A DNA stretch of 64,000 nt from NBLH01 sp050296515. GTDB lineage: Bacteria > Bacteroidota > Bacteroidia > Bacteroidales > NBLH01. The stretch spans positions 1 through 64,000 of the forward strand of contig JBNKRJ010000073.1 of assembly GCA_050296515.1 (NCBI GenBank), in the 5' to 3' direction. A model generated the notes under the pieces. That model did no database searches, was not told the DNA's origin, and was given only the letters and a program-made list of their open reading frames with translations. The translations under genes were made by a program, and so were the position numbers. The first letter of the stretch is position 1. Each line of letters opens with the position of its first letter. Shown in pieces: positions 19,097 to 27,835 of this stretch.

Positions 19097-19763
19097 AATT
19101 AAGCAATAAGTCGTCAACCCATAGAGTTGATCCTGTTTCAAAAATACTCGTGTCAGATGAAAGAATTATGATATTTAATGAATCAGGTAAGTCGTTTGAA
19201 CGATAATTAATTGGAATGTCAAAATTTGTCCAATCATTGATATTTCCTGATGCAAATTTACCAAAACCAATTGTGTCGCATATATTGCTTTCTGGTTTGA
19301 AATTTGTCAAACTAATACCAATAATGCAACTGTCAATACCGATTCCCATATATTTATATTTCCCAGATAACGATCTGGGCCTTTGGCTAAAAGGTATTCC
19401 TCCATTTACTTCAGCTTTTCTAGTTGAAATATTTATATCAAAACTACCAAGTGTCAATAATCCAGCTACTTTTACAAACTCATTATCTATTAACTGACTT
19501 TTTGTTTCAAGTTTAGGGAAATAGTTTTTTTGCTCTGAAATTGCACTGTCTTTACTAACAGCATTAATCGTCAGTATTCCATACAGAGAGAAGTTAGATG
19601 TGTTCCAGGATTCAGGTTTGTCAAATCCATCTTTCAATAACCAATTTTCGAAATTAGAATTTGGAATCGATTTTAAAGGTTGTAAATCAGAATTATTATC
19701 TTCTTTTTTGCAACTAAAAATAGTAATTAAACAGATAATTAAAATTAAAATATTTCTTTTCAT
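19089..19763 (-). CDS. PCMD-domain lipoprotein
   Basis: This 224-aa lipoprotein (signal MKRNILIL to TIFSC, Cys18) carries what appears to be a putative carbohydrate metabolism domain (PCMD, PF13201). The signs are NSNFENWLL near the N-terminus, GGIPFSQRPRSLSGKYKYM in the middle and SSDTSIFETGSTLWVDDLLL at the end. Such proteins are surface or periplasmic beta-sandwich proteins associated with glycan loci. The stop overlaps the start of the downstream arylsulfotransferase-like gene by 8 nt, so translation is probably coupled and the two proteins likely work at the same surface target. Confidence 0.78.
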   Translation of the reverse strand: MKRNILILIICLITIFSCKKEDNNSDLQPLKSIPNSNFENWLLKDGFDKPESWNTSNFSLYGILTINAVSKDSAISEQKNYFPKLETKSQLIDNEFVKVAGLLTLGSFDINISTRKAEVNGGIPFSQRPRSLSGKYKYMGIGIDSCIIGISLTNFKPESNICDTIGFGKFASGNINDWTNFDIPINYRSNDLPDSLNIIILSSDTSIFETGSTLWVDDLLLNYE

Positions 19764-20002
19764 ATGTCTCTAATTTAATATGAGCTAATGCTGCAAAGTT
19801 ATAAAATTAAGTTTTGTCACAAAGCGTGTATTATGTTAGTTGTCAAAAAAAGAAATTTGATTTATTGTTGAGTTAGAATTGACTAACTTAACTGAAAAGA
19901 ATTACATTGACTAACCTATTTTTGAAAAGGAATGATTAAATTTGCACTTTATTTTAAACGTTTTATTTTATCTCTATTCAATAAATGAGAAAGGAGTTGA
20001 TT

Positions 20003-20467
20003 ATGAATAAAGCCCTGTTTGTTTCTTATTGTTATATCCTGGTAGCAATACTTTTAGTTGGGTGTTCCATAACAAAGAAAGCAAACGATAATAGTCGAAA
20101 TGATGTTGAACAGATAATTGAAAAACCCTCACCTAATCAATGCCATATCCAAGCTGAAATTATTGAAGTTTTACCTATTGATGGAAGGGTTAAAGGCATT
20201 TGTTCTGAGAATGCATGTAAGGCAATAATTAAAATTGAGAAAGTTTTAGCGTATGGTAGTTCTTTTTCGACAGTACTAAGTAAAGAAGATATTATCGAAG
20301 CAAGTTTTGCGTATACATTATCTCCTTCTAATGAAATATCAAGTATGAATGTTTATAAACTGCCCGGGCTTAAACTTCATGATAAATTTGAAGCAAATAT
20401 TGAAGAAATTGATGTACTGAATAGTAAAAAGCCTAAGTTTAAGGTATTCATGTATAGCCTATTATAA
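20003..20467 (+). CDS. Small lipoprotein of unknown function
   Basis: This 154-aa lipoprotein (signal MNKALFVS to LLVGCSITK) has no recognised family. The ATG at 20003 is preferred to 19985 because AAGGAG lies about 7 nt before it and the signal peptide starts there. The mature part is a compact, possibly OB- or beta-barrel-like domain (HIQAEIIEVLPIDGRVKG, KLHDKFEANIEEI). A TAAATTTG box (19937-19944) could be its -7 promoter element. It lies 19 nt before the propeller protein gene and they are probably cotranscribed. Confidence 0.65.
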   Translation: MNKALFVSYCYILVAILLVGCSITKKANDNSRNDVEQIIEKPSPNQCHIQAEIIEVLPIDGRVKGICSENACKAIIKIEKVLAYGSSFSTVLSKEDIIEASFAYTLSPSNEISSMNVYKLPGLKLHDKFEANIEEIDVLNSKKPKFKVFMYSLL

Positions 20468-20486
20468 ACCTGAAAAATTATATATT

Positions 20487-23459
20487 ATGAAAAGTTGTTT
20501 GTTTTTTTTAGTTTTTTTGTTCATTTATAACATTAGTCTAAATGCACAAGAAAATAAACCCCCAAAAGAAAAGGATGATCCTATAAAAAGAGCATTATAT
20601 GAATATAATTTGCTAAAAAATCCTTATACTAATAAAATTCCTGACAATATAAGAGCTAAGGAGTTAGAGTTTGTAAGTAGGATTAGAAAAAAAAGCCTTA
20701 AGGCTACTTCTTGGAGTCATAGGGGGCCATTTAATGTTGGTGGTAGAACCAGAGCATTGGCAATCGATATTAATAATGAGGATATAATTCTTGCTGGAGG
20801 AGTGTCTGGCGGTATGTGGAGATCAACTGATGGTGGAGTTTCCTGGGTGAAAACAACAGGGAGTGCTGAATTACACAGTGTAACTTCAATTGTTCAGGAT
20901 ACGACTTCTGGAAATACTAATACATGGTATTACACAACAGGAGAATATTCAGGAAATTCTGCTGGTGAAACTGGTGCTCCATTTAGAGGAGATGGTTTAT
21001 ACAAATCGACTGATAATGGAATTACCTGGACTAAAATTGCATCAACATCTACCGGAAATCCACAGACTTACGATTCGAATTTTAATTACTGTTGGACGGT
21101 AAAAATAAACCCTGTTAATAATGATGTATATGTAGCTACATATGGTAAAATCTACTCTTCTTCGAATGGGGGGACTGATTGGACTGAAGCAATTTCTGGT
21201 GGAGTAACTGATGTTGCTGGTTTCTCAGATATTGAGATATCAGAATCAGGAGTATTATATGCTACCTTCAGTAATAATGATGAGAATGAGGGGGTTTTAA
21301 GGTCAACTGACGGAGTGAACTGGGTTAATATTACTCCGGTAGGTTTCCCAACATCATTTCGACGAATTGTTTTAGATATTGCCCCCAGCAATGAGAATGT
21401 TGTTTACTTTTTGGCGAACTCTCCAGGTGCTGGTCAAAATGATCATGTTTTCTGGAAGTATACATACATTTCCGGCGACGGAACTGGCGTTGGTGGAAAT
21501 TGGGAAGAAAGGACAGTTAATTTACCAAATGAAGGTGAATATACAGGTGATTTTGACTCTCAAGGCTCTTATGATTTATTGGTTCAAGTAAAGCCTGATG
21601 ATGAAAATTTTGTAGTTATTGGAGGTGTAAATTTAAACCGATCAACTGATGGGTTTAGCACAAGTACTAATAATGGCTGGATAGGAGGTTATACTGCTTC
21701 AAATAATTCCTATGGGACATATAGAAACCACCATCCAGATCAGCATTCATTTGTTTTCTTGCATTCTGATCCAAAAATTGTTTTTTCTGGAAATGATGGA
21801 GGAGTTCAAAAATGTATGGATGTTACAGCTAGTGAAAGCGAAACAGCGCTTGTGTCTTGGACTTCATTGAATAATGGCTATTTAACTACTCAATCATATG
21901 CCATAGCCATTGATCAAGAAAACTTTTATTCAAATCATCTGATGTCCGGTTTCCAGGATAATGGAACCTGGGGGACAACCTTGGAGAATTCAACGGCTAA
22001 TTGGTTTGAAGAGGGAAGTGGAGATGGTTGCTTTTGTGAATACGGGGAGTTTGGCTTTTCTAGATACCCGTCAGTACAGAATGGGAAAATTTATCGTAAT
22101 GTTTATAATGAAAGTGGTAATGTTGGATGGACCCGAGTTGATCCTAACGGTGCCTCTGGACAACTTTTTGTAAACCCCTTTATTTTAGATAAAAATAACT
22201 CCAATGTTATGTACTATTGTGGTGGAAATAAAATTTGGAGAAACTCAAACCTTACTGAAATTCCTTTATCAAGTAGCTCTCCAGCTACAAAAAACTGGGT
22301 TGCGTTAGAGAACAGTAGTGTTTCTGGAACAATTACTGCTTTAGCTGTGTCTAAGGAGCCTTCAGATGTTTTAGTTTACGGAACTTCCAATGGCGAAATC
22401 TTTAAAATTGAGAATGCGCGGACTGGTGACCCAACTCCAACTAATATAACCGGGAGTAATTTCCCAAATGGGAACATCGGAAGTTTGTTAATTAATCCGA
22501 ATAATGCAATGGAAATGTTTGCAGTATTTACAAACTATGAAGTTATAAGTGTATGGAGGACTACCGATGGTGGAACTTCCTGGGAGTCAATCAGTGGAAA
22601 CCTTGAGGAAAATGTTGATGGTACAGGAAACGGCCCTTCTGTCAGATGGATTGAAATGCTGAAAATGCAGGGTGAAGATCCTATATATTTTGTTGGAACA
22701 AGTACAGGTTTGTATTCAACAACTACCTTGTCTGGTAATTCTACAGCGTGGGTGCAAGAAGGTGCAGATATTATAGGAAATGTTGTTGTAACTATGGTAA
22801 GGACTAGAGACGATGGTATAGTTGCAGTTGGTACACATGGGAATGGTATTTATAGCACGACATATTCTTCAAGTGCGGTTTCAAATCCAGAATTTATATC
22901 AGCTAGTACTGCTGACGCAACCAAAGTTATATTAAGTTTCTCTAAAGAAATGGAATCTCCTTCAGGAAGACATCGCTTGTTTACTGTTAATACTGGAGCT
23001 GATAATCCTGCAATATCAGTGAAGTATAAGCCTGCTGATGCGACCAGTTATGAACTTACTTTAGAAAATCCAATACCGGTAGGTGCTGCGATTTCAGTTT
23101 CTTATTCACCAGGAAATATCAAATCATTGGATGGCGGTATTTTACAAGCTTTCTCAACAAATGTTGATAATACAGTGGATGTTAAAAAGGTTGCTGCAGA
23201 TATTCCTTCTGAGGTAAAAATATATCCTAATCCAAGTAACGGACAGTTTAGAGTTGAACTAAATTCAGGTGATGGTAAAGCTAAATCTGTGATTTTTGCA
23301 ATGTATAACATGAGTGGGCAATTGATTTATTTCTCTAAAGAAGATAATATAACTAATATGATTAGAGATATTAATATCAGTAACCATCCGAAAGGTGTCT
23401 ATAATTTAGAAATAGTTGAAGGAGGACAGGCAAAAAATTATAAGGTGATGGTTAAGTAA
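20487..23459 (+). CDS. Large BNR/VPS10-type beta-propeller T9SS protein
   Basis: This 990-aa secreted protein has a signal peptide (about 1-20, SLNAQ) followed by multiple BNR/sortilin-like repeats. Asp-box motifs such as STDGGVSW (about 112), STDNGITW, SSNGGTDW, STDGVNW and TTDGGTSW mark propeller blades over residues about 75-790. A Big/Ig-like domain (about 800-900) follows and then a type A T9SS sorting domain (EVKIYPNPSNGQF to NYKVMVK). It should be a cell-surface or released propeller protein, possibly a peptidase accessory or adhesin. No catalytic residues of known sialidases are evident. A bidirectional terminator follows. Confidence 0.85.
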   Translation: MKSCLFFLVFLFIYNISLNAQENKPPKEKDDPIKRALYEYNLLKNPYTNKIPDNIRAKELEFVSRIRKKSLKATSWSHRGPFNVGGRTRALAIDINNEDIILAGGVSGGMWRSTDGGVSWVKTTGSAELHSVTSIVQDTTSGNTNTWYYTTGEYSGNSAGETGAPFRGDGLYKSTDNGITWTKIASTSTGNPQTYDSNFNYCWTVKINPVNNDVYVATYGKIYSSSNGGTDWTEAISGGVTDVAGFSDIEISESGVLYATFSNNDENEGVLRSTDGVNWVNITPVGFPTSFRRIVLDIAPSNENVVYFLANSPGAGQNDHVFWKYTYISGDGTGVGGNWEERTVNLPNEGEYTGDFDSQGSYDLLVQVKPDDENFVVIGGVNLNRSTDGFSTSTNNGWIGGYTASNNSYGTYRNHHPDQHSFVFLHSDPKIVFSGNDGGVQKCMDVTASESETALVSWTSLNNGYLTTQSYAIAIDQENFYSNHLMSGFQDNGTWGTTLENSTANWFEEGSGDGCFCEYGEFGFSRYPSVQNGKIYRNVYNESGNVGWTRVDPNGASGQLFVNPFILDKNNSNVMYYCGGNKIWRNSNLTEIPLSSSSPATKNWVALENSSVSGTITALAVSKEPSDVLVYGTSNGEIFKIENARTGDPTPTNITGSNFPNGNIGSLLINPNNAMEMFAVFTNYEVISVWRTTDGGTSWESISGNLEENVDGTGNGPSVRWIEMLKMQGEDPIYFVGTSTGLYSTTTLSGNSTAWVQEGADIIGNVVVTMVRTRDDGIVAVGTHGNGIYSTTYSSSAVSNPEFISASTADATKVILSFSKEMESPSGRHRLFTVNTGADNPAISVKYKPADATSYELTLENPIPVGAAISVSYSPGNIKSLDGGILQAFSTNVDNTVDVKKVAADIPSEVKIYPNPSNGQFRVELNSGDGKAKSVIFAMYNMSGQLIYFSKEDNITNMIRDINISNHPKGVYNLEIVEGGQAKNYKVMVK

Positions 23460-23469
23460 GATAGAAAAC

Positions 23470-23499
23470 AAAAAAGGCTTAATCAACTAAGCCTTTTTT
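23470..23499. terminator. Bidirectional terminator between convergent genes
   Basis: Twelve-bp stem AAAAAAGGCTTA (23470-23481) / TAAGCCTTTTTT (23488-23499) with loop ATCAAC. A-run and T-run on both sides let it serve both the propeller gene and the opposing gene ending at 23517. Confidence 0.85.
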
Positions 23500-23516
23500 G
23501 TTACTTTTAATCGCTG

Positions 23517-24152
23517 TTACATTTCTTCAAAATGTTCTAAAACTTTTATTAAATCTGGATCTCTTTTTATATTTAGCTTGTTGGACTTGACATAGTCTTT
23601 TATTCCATTTTTTTCATCAGACAAAATATCTAGGATTTCTCCTTTTCTTCTATCAAATGGAATGGCTGGTTTATTGCCAATTTTTATAAAATATTTCTCC
23701 CGAACAATGCTATAAGATTTAAAACCATATGCACCTTTCTTACCTGTTTTAATTTCAACAGTCCTTCTGATTAATAATCGAACATCTCCATCAAAAATCA
23801 TCTGAAAATAACCATTTCTTATGTAATCACCGTCCTTAAATTCAGTATAAATAAAAAATTTATCTCCTATTGTTACAATATCCACTGACTTTGGGTTAAG
23901 CACTGATTTAAACTCAATTTTATCATTTAATATATCATACTTAAATTCCATATTAGATAACAAACCTTTATCCTTCAAAATCATATTTCCTTTTGTCCAA
24001 TCATTTTTAAGGTAATTATGACTTTCAATTAAAGCTTCCTCTTCCTGAAGAATTAGTGGTGAACGACCCTGTCCAATCTGGTAATGTTCATATTGGCTAT
24101 AGCTTATAAAATAGAAGGCTAAAAGAAAGAAAATAGTTGTAATTTTTTTCAT
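23517..24152 (-). CDS. Secreted protein of unknown function
   Basis: This 211-aa protein has an N-terminal signal peptide (MKKITTIFFLLAFYFISYS) and no lipobox. The mature part is charged, with beta-rich segments (FFIYTEFKDGDYIRNGYFQMIF, DVRLLIRRTVEI). It resembles small Bacteroidetes exported proteins in which a lysine-rich C-terminal region (DEKNGIKDYVKSNKLNIKRD) follows. No named domain is assigned. It is monocistronic, transcribed away from the divergent gene at 24332. Confidence 0.6.
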   Translation of the reverse strand: MKKITTIFFLLAFYFISYSQYEHYQIGQGRSPLILQEEEALIESHNYLKNDWTKGNMILKDKGLLSNMEFKYDILNDKIEFKSVLNPKSVDIVTIGDKFFIYTEFKDGDYIRNGYFQMIFDGDVRLLIRRTVEIKTGKKGAYGFKSYSIVREKYFIKIGNKPAIPFDRRKGEILDILSDEKNGIKDYVKSNKLNIKRDPDLIKVLEHFEEM

Positions 24153-24331
24153 GATTTTAGTTTATTATTATGTTTTAAGCACCGAAATTACTAAAAAGTT
24201 ATGATACTACAGATGAGTGTAGTCAATATTCGTTATCCGGGACTAATAAAAATTTCCCCACCCCCAAATAAATCGCTACTTTTGTTTTTTGTAGGTATGT
24301 TATAAAAACTACTTGCTAATCATATATTTTT

Positions 24332-25057
24332 ATGGAAAACGAAAATATCTACGATAAGTTAATGGAGTTATTTGGGAAGGTCCCTGAGAATTTTAGTATT
24401 CTGGAGGAACAAATTGATATAAAAACCCAGATGAGTTACTTTGAGGAGTCGAAGAAAATAAAAGAGCAAAAAACAGATTTAAAACCTATTCTTCAAAGAA
24501 AGAATGAGCTATTTGAAGAGGATATAGAAATAGAAATAAAAAAAGAGTTGTTGATTCTTCTTGCAAGTCTTGATGATGTTGAAGCTTTTAGAGCAATTGA
24601 GAAGTTCAATGAAAATGCTCCGGAGAGTTTGAAAGATTGGGCTGCTTTGTCGTTACAAGAAAGCAGAATGACTATTGAAAGCTCTTTACTTAATGAAAAT
24701 CAGGTGATTATATCTACAGGACTTGGTGGGAAAGATAAAAAACTTCGTTATTTTGCTGTTATTGCAGCAAAAGATAATAATGCGTTCACTAATCTACAGC
24801 AGCGATTAATAAAAAAGGAACTTGAATTTACCATTAAAAAGAGCGATGGTGAAATTGAGAAAATTGAATTCATTGACGAATATTGTACGATGATTTCGTT
24901 AATTCCTTTAAATGTTTCTATTAAAGAGTTGATAACAATTGCAATTGAGGAATGTAATCAAATTGGTGATTTTATTAATGCAAAGTTTATTTTAACAAAT
25001 GTGAAAGTTTTAACGGTTGATGAAATAAAGGATTCCTGGAATGACGTTACAAAATAA
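24332..25057 (+). CDS. Conserved hypothetical protein upstream of thiamine-binding-like gene
   Basis: This 241-aa cytosolic protein has no signal or membrane segment. The N-terminal half is helical and acidic (MENENIYDKLMELF, then EIEIKKELLILLASLDDVEAF), a pattern compatible with HEAT-like repeats. The second half alternates strands and helices. I recognise no named family. It overlaps the next gene by 17 nt, so they are likely translationally coupled. A possible -7 box TACTTTTG lies at 24277-24284. Confidence 0.6.
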   Translation: MENENIYDKLMELFGKVPENFSILEEQIDIKTQMSYFEESKKIKEQKTDLKPILQRKNELFEEDIEIEIKKELLILLASLDDVEAFRAIEKFNENAPESLKDWAALSLQESRMTIESSLLNENQVIISTGLGGKDKKLRYFAVIAAKDNNAFTNLQQRLIKKELEFTIKKSDGEIEKIEFIDEYCTMISLIPLNVSIKELITIAIEECNQIGDFINAKFILTNVKVLTVDEIKDSWNDVTK

Positions 25058-25346
25058 AAAACTGGTTAATATAGCTATTCAGGTTTTACCAATGGTTAGT
25101 TCTGAAAGGGTGTTTAATATAGTTGACAGAGCTATAGAATACATCAAAGCAAGTGGAGTAAAACATGTTGTAACACCGTTCGAAACTGTTATGGAAGGAG
25201 AATTGAACGAATTGCTTGAAATAGTGAAAGACATTCAAACTGTATGCTATAATGCTGGAGGAGATGAGTTAATAATCAATATAAAGATTCACTCCAATAA
25301 AAATGAAGATGTCTTGATCGAACAAAAAATGGCAAACTATCAATAA
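25041..25346 (+). CDS. Thiamine-binding protein family (MTH1187/YkoF-like)
   Basis: This 101-aa protein has the ferredoxin-like fold of the Thiamine_BP/DUF77 family (PF01910). IAIQVLPMVSSERVFNIVDRAIEYIKASGVKHVVTPFETV is diagnostic (seen here in pieces IQVLPM, AIEYIKASG and VTPFETVMEG), followed by LNELLEIVKDIQ. Family members bind hydroxymethylpyrimidine or thiamine-like ligands, though the physiological role is uncertain. Its last codons form part of a hairpin that looks like a terminator for the opposing gene. Confidence 0.8.
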   Translation: MTLQNKKLVNIAIQVLPMVSSERVFNIVDRAIEYIKASGVKHVVTPFETVMEGELNELLEIVKDIQTVCYNAGGDELIINIKIHSNKNEDVLIEQKMANYQ

Positions 25347-25355
25347 TTTGCCATT
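25322..25355 (-). terminator. Terminator for DUF3276 gene, inside opposing coding end
   Basis: Stem AATGGCAAA (25328-25336) / TTTGCCATT (25347-25355) with a 10-nt loop. On the minus strand it is followed by six T (complement of A 25324-25329). It overlaps the stop codon of the thiamine-binding-like gene on the plus strand. Confidence 0.5.
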
Positions 25356-25440
25356 AAAATATATTAATCAGTACCAAAAGGTGCGAATATCTTTTATGTT
25401 AACTGAAGCTTTTGTTATTAAAGTTCAGAAGTCGCGTTAA

Positions 25441-25794
25441 TTACTCTTCTAAATCCTCAAATTCAACATGAGTAAAACTTTCTTCTCTTTCAATCCCATT
25501 CTCCTCATGTTCAATTATTTCACTATTACCGTTGTTCGACTTAATAAACTCAACAACTTCATCCAGACCTTCTGCAAATTTTTCAAAATCTTCTTTATAT
25601 AAAAAGATTTTGTGTTTTTCTACCTGAAAACTACCGTCTTGCTCATACCTTCTCTTCCTTTCAGTAATTGTAAGGTAGTAATCATTTTTTCTTGTAGATT
25701 TTACATCAAAAAAATAGGTTCTTTTCCCTGCTCTAACGGCTTTTGAAAAAATCTCTTCTCTTTCCTGACTTTCCTTTTTTTCAAATTCTCCCAT
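25441..25794 (-). CDS. DUF3276/PUR-alpha-like nucleic acid-binding protein
   Basis: This 117-aa protein belongs to the DUF3276 (PUR-alpha/beta/gamma-like) family, which in other bacteria (BpuR of Borrelia) binds single-stranded DNA and RNA. Residues about 15-95 hold the family signature: EIFSKAVRAGKRTYFFDVK, DYYLTITERKR and IFLYKEDFEKFAEGL. The tail is acidic. The gene is divergent from nusB and has its own putative terminator. It is probably a small cytosolic regulator of nucleic acids. Confidence 0.85.
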   Translation of the reverse strand: MGEFEKKESQEREEIFSKAVRAGKRTYFFDVKSTRKNDYYLTITERKRRYEQDGSFQVEKHKIFLYKEDFEKFAEGLDEVVEFIKSNNGNSEIIEHEENGIEREESFTHVEFEDLEE

Positions 25795-25923
25795 ACCCCA
25801 ATAAAATATGATTAGTATTAAATTTTCAGTAATATTATTTTAAATTCTCTAACCTTGCAAATATAATTGGCAATTTTAAGAAAAAAAACATTTTTATGAT
25901 TTTTCCATTTACCTTTTTTAATA

Positions 25924-25931
25924 TACTTTTG
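25924..25931 (+). promoter_or_regulatory. Probable -7 box of nusB
   Basis: TACTTTTG matches the TAnnTTTG consensus, 28 nt before the nusB ATG. No convincing -33 TTG is visible. Confidence 0.4.
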
Positions 25932-25959
25932 CAGCCGTGTTAAAAAAGGTTCTTTGTAT

Positions 25960-26907
25960 ATGATTAGCAGAAGATTGATTCGAATTAAAGTACTACAGGT
26001 ATTGTACGCTTATTCTAAAAAAAATGCCGGATACAGCTCGCAACTGGCTGAAAAGGAATTGTTTCATAGTATTGAGAAATTTTACGATTTATACCACTTG
26101 CTTCTTCTGTTAATTAGCGAGATAGTTGATTTAGAGAAGAAGAAAATTGAGCTTCGACAAAGTAAAAAAATCCAGACAGCAGATGATATGTTTCCGAGTA
26201 CCAGGTTAATCGAAAACCAGGTGATTAATCGTATTTTGGCGAACAACGATTTGTTTAAATACAAGTCGGATAGAAAATTGAACTGGAAGATCCATGAAGA
26301 TTATGTGAGGAGAATTTACAATGATTTGGTTTCCAGTGATTTTTACCTTGAGTATTTAAATTCTGATGATGATTCTTATGATGCTGATAAACAGTTTTTG
26401 AATTCATTCTATGCTGATTTTCTGGCAGACGATAGCAATTTTTCTGATTTTCTGGAAGAGGAAAATATTTATTGGAATGATGATATTGGTTTTGCTATAA
26501 TCATGGTTCTAAAAACCATAGAAACCATAAAAGAAGGTGGCCAGTTCTCTCGTTTACTTCCTTTATTCAAGAACATTGATGATGAAGATTTTGCGAAAAA
26601 GTTAATCAGGAAGACTATAGTGAATTCAGAAGAACACCTTAAGGTAATTGAAAATCATACCAAAAACTGGGATACCGAAAGAATTGCTCATGTTGATTTA
26701 TTAATCTTGCAGTTGGCTCTTACTGAACTTGTTGAGTTTCCATCTATTCCTGTTAAAGTAACTCTGAATGAATTTATTGAAATTTCAAAATATTATAGTA
26801 CAGAGAAAAGCAAGGTATTCATAAATGGTGTGTTAGATAAGATAGTGAAAGAACTGGAAGCTGATAACAAACTCAATAAAACCGGAAGAGGTCTTGTCAG
26901 CAACTAG
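25960..26907 (+). CDS. nusB: Transcription antitermination factor NusB
   Basis: This 315-aa protein is the long Bacteroidetes form of NusB. The N-terminal MISRRLIRIKVLQVLYAYSK is typical. The C-terminal NusB fold spans about residues 200-300: NWDTERIAHVDLLILQLALTEL and VKVTLNEFIEISKYYSTEKSKVFINGVLDK (the FVNGVLD-type signature). It binds boxA RNA with S10 in antitermination of rRNA operons. The ATG at 25960 is chosen over an upstream TTG at 25954. It begins a conserved cluster with DUF1573, yajC, ybbR-like and coaE. Confidence 0.93.
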   Translation: MISRRLIRIKVLQVLYAYSKKNAGYSSQLAEKELFHSIEKFYDLYHLLLLLISEIVDLEKKKIELRQSKKIQTADDMFPSTRLIENQVINRILANNDLFKYKSDRKLNWKIHEDYVRRIYNDLVSSDFYLEYLNSDDDSYDADKQFLNSFYADFLADDSNFSDFLEEENIYWNDDIGFAIIMVLKTIETIKEGGQFSRLLPLFKNIDDEDFAKKLIRKTIVNSEEHLKVIENHTKNWDTERIAHVDLLILQLALTELVEFPSIPVKVTLNEFIEISKYYSTEKSKVFINGVLDKIVKELEADNKLNKTGRGLVSN

Positions 26908-26997
26908 TGTTGTTCATTGAGCGATATTTATAATAAACCAATGTGCTTTGTTTATTTAATGCTTTTTTATTTCTTTGCAGAGCTTAAATTATAAGGA

Positions 26998-27414
26998 GTG
27001 AAGAACTACATTGCGATATTACTTTTGAGCATTTTAGCGGTGGCATGTGCCAGTGACGAAGATAATTCGGGATCAAGGTCCGGAACACCTGAAATAAAAT
27101 TTTTAAAAACAGAGTTTGACTTTGGAACCATTCAAATGGGCGAAAAAGTTACTTGCGATTTTGTATTTGATAACCAGGGAGATGGTGACTTATTAATAAA
27201 TAAGGTTGACTCAGATTGTGGTTGTACGATTGCAAATTTTGAAACCATGGCAATTAAACCAGGAGAAAAATCTTCGATTGTTGTTGTTTTTGACAGTAAC
27301 GGATTACCCGGATTTCAACTAAAAAAAATAACTGTGTTTTCAAATGCTGGAGAACCAATTGAACTGACAATCTCCGCTGTAGTAGATTTTGAATTAAACA
27401 ACGGATTTGAATAA
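26998..27414 (+). CDS. DUF1573 lipoprotein
   Basis: This 138-aa lipoprotein (signal KNYIAILLLSILAVAC) has an Ig-like DUF1573 domain. Its diagnostic parts are EFDFGTIQMGEKVTCDFVFDN, a conserved CGCT motif (DSDCGCTIANF) and the IKPGEKSSIVVVFDS segment. A GTG at 26998 is the only possible start near the signal peptide, since an in-frame TAA lies just upstream; TAAGGA precedes it closely. The domain occurs widely in periplasmic or outer-membrane Bacteroidetes proteins, with unknown exact role. It lies between nusB and yajC in a conserved cluster. Confidence 0.85.
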   Translation: MKNYIAILLLSILAVACASDEDNSGSRSGTPEIKFLKTEFDFGTIQMGEKVTCDFVFDNQGDGDLLINKVDSDCGCTIANFETMAIKPGEKSSIVVVFDSNGLPGFQLKKITVFSNAGEPIELTISAVVDFELNNGFE

Positions 27415-27442
27415 AACAAAAGAATAATTTAAATAATTAAAA

Positions 27443-27766
27443 ATGAACGATTTATTATTAGTGTTGTTAATGGGGCCTGCAAAAGAAGGACAGAGTCCAC
27501 TTACTTCTTTCCTGCCATTGATTTTAATTATCGTGGTATTTTACTTTTTCATGATTCGTCCGCAGATGAAAAAACAAAAAGATTTACGTAAATTTAGAGA
27601 AGGCGTAAAGAATGGTGATAAGGTTGTAACTATTGGTGGAATTTATGGCAAAGTGGTAGAAGTTTCTGAAAAAACTGTAATTATAGAAGTAGAGGGAAAG
27701 AACAGATTGAAAGTTGACAAAACTGCTTTGGTTATCGATTCTTCAGGTGTAATGCCACAAAAGTAA
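27443..27766 (+). CDS. yajC: Preprotein translocase accessory subunit YajC
   Basis: This 107-aa inner-membrane protein has one transmembrane helix (about residues 22-40, LPLILIIVVFYFFMI) followed by the invariant RPQMKKQKDLRKF. The small cytosolic domain carries VKNGDKVVTIGGIYGKVVEV. YajC associates with SecDF and YidC to support Sec export; secDF is encoded 17 kb further on in this window. It is 28 nt after the DUF1573 gene and probably in one operon with it. Confidence 0.94.
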   Translation: MNDLLLVLLMGPAKEGQSPLTSFLPLILIIVVFYFFMIRPQMKKQKDLRKFREGVKNGDKVVTIGGIYGKVVEVSEKTVIIEVEGKNRLKVDKTALVIDSSGVMPQK

Positions 27767-27835
27767 CGAACCGCTCTTTTAAACTCAAATAGGAGTATTT
27801 TTTTAGAGTATATTTAATCTCAAAATAGTTTCGTT

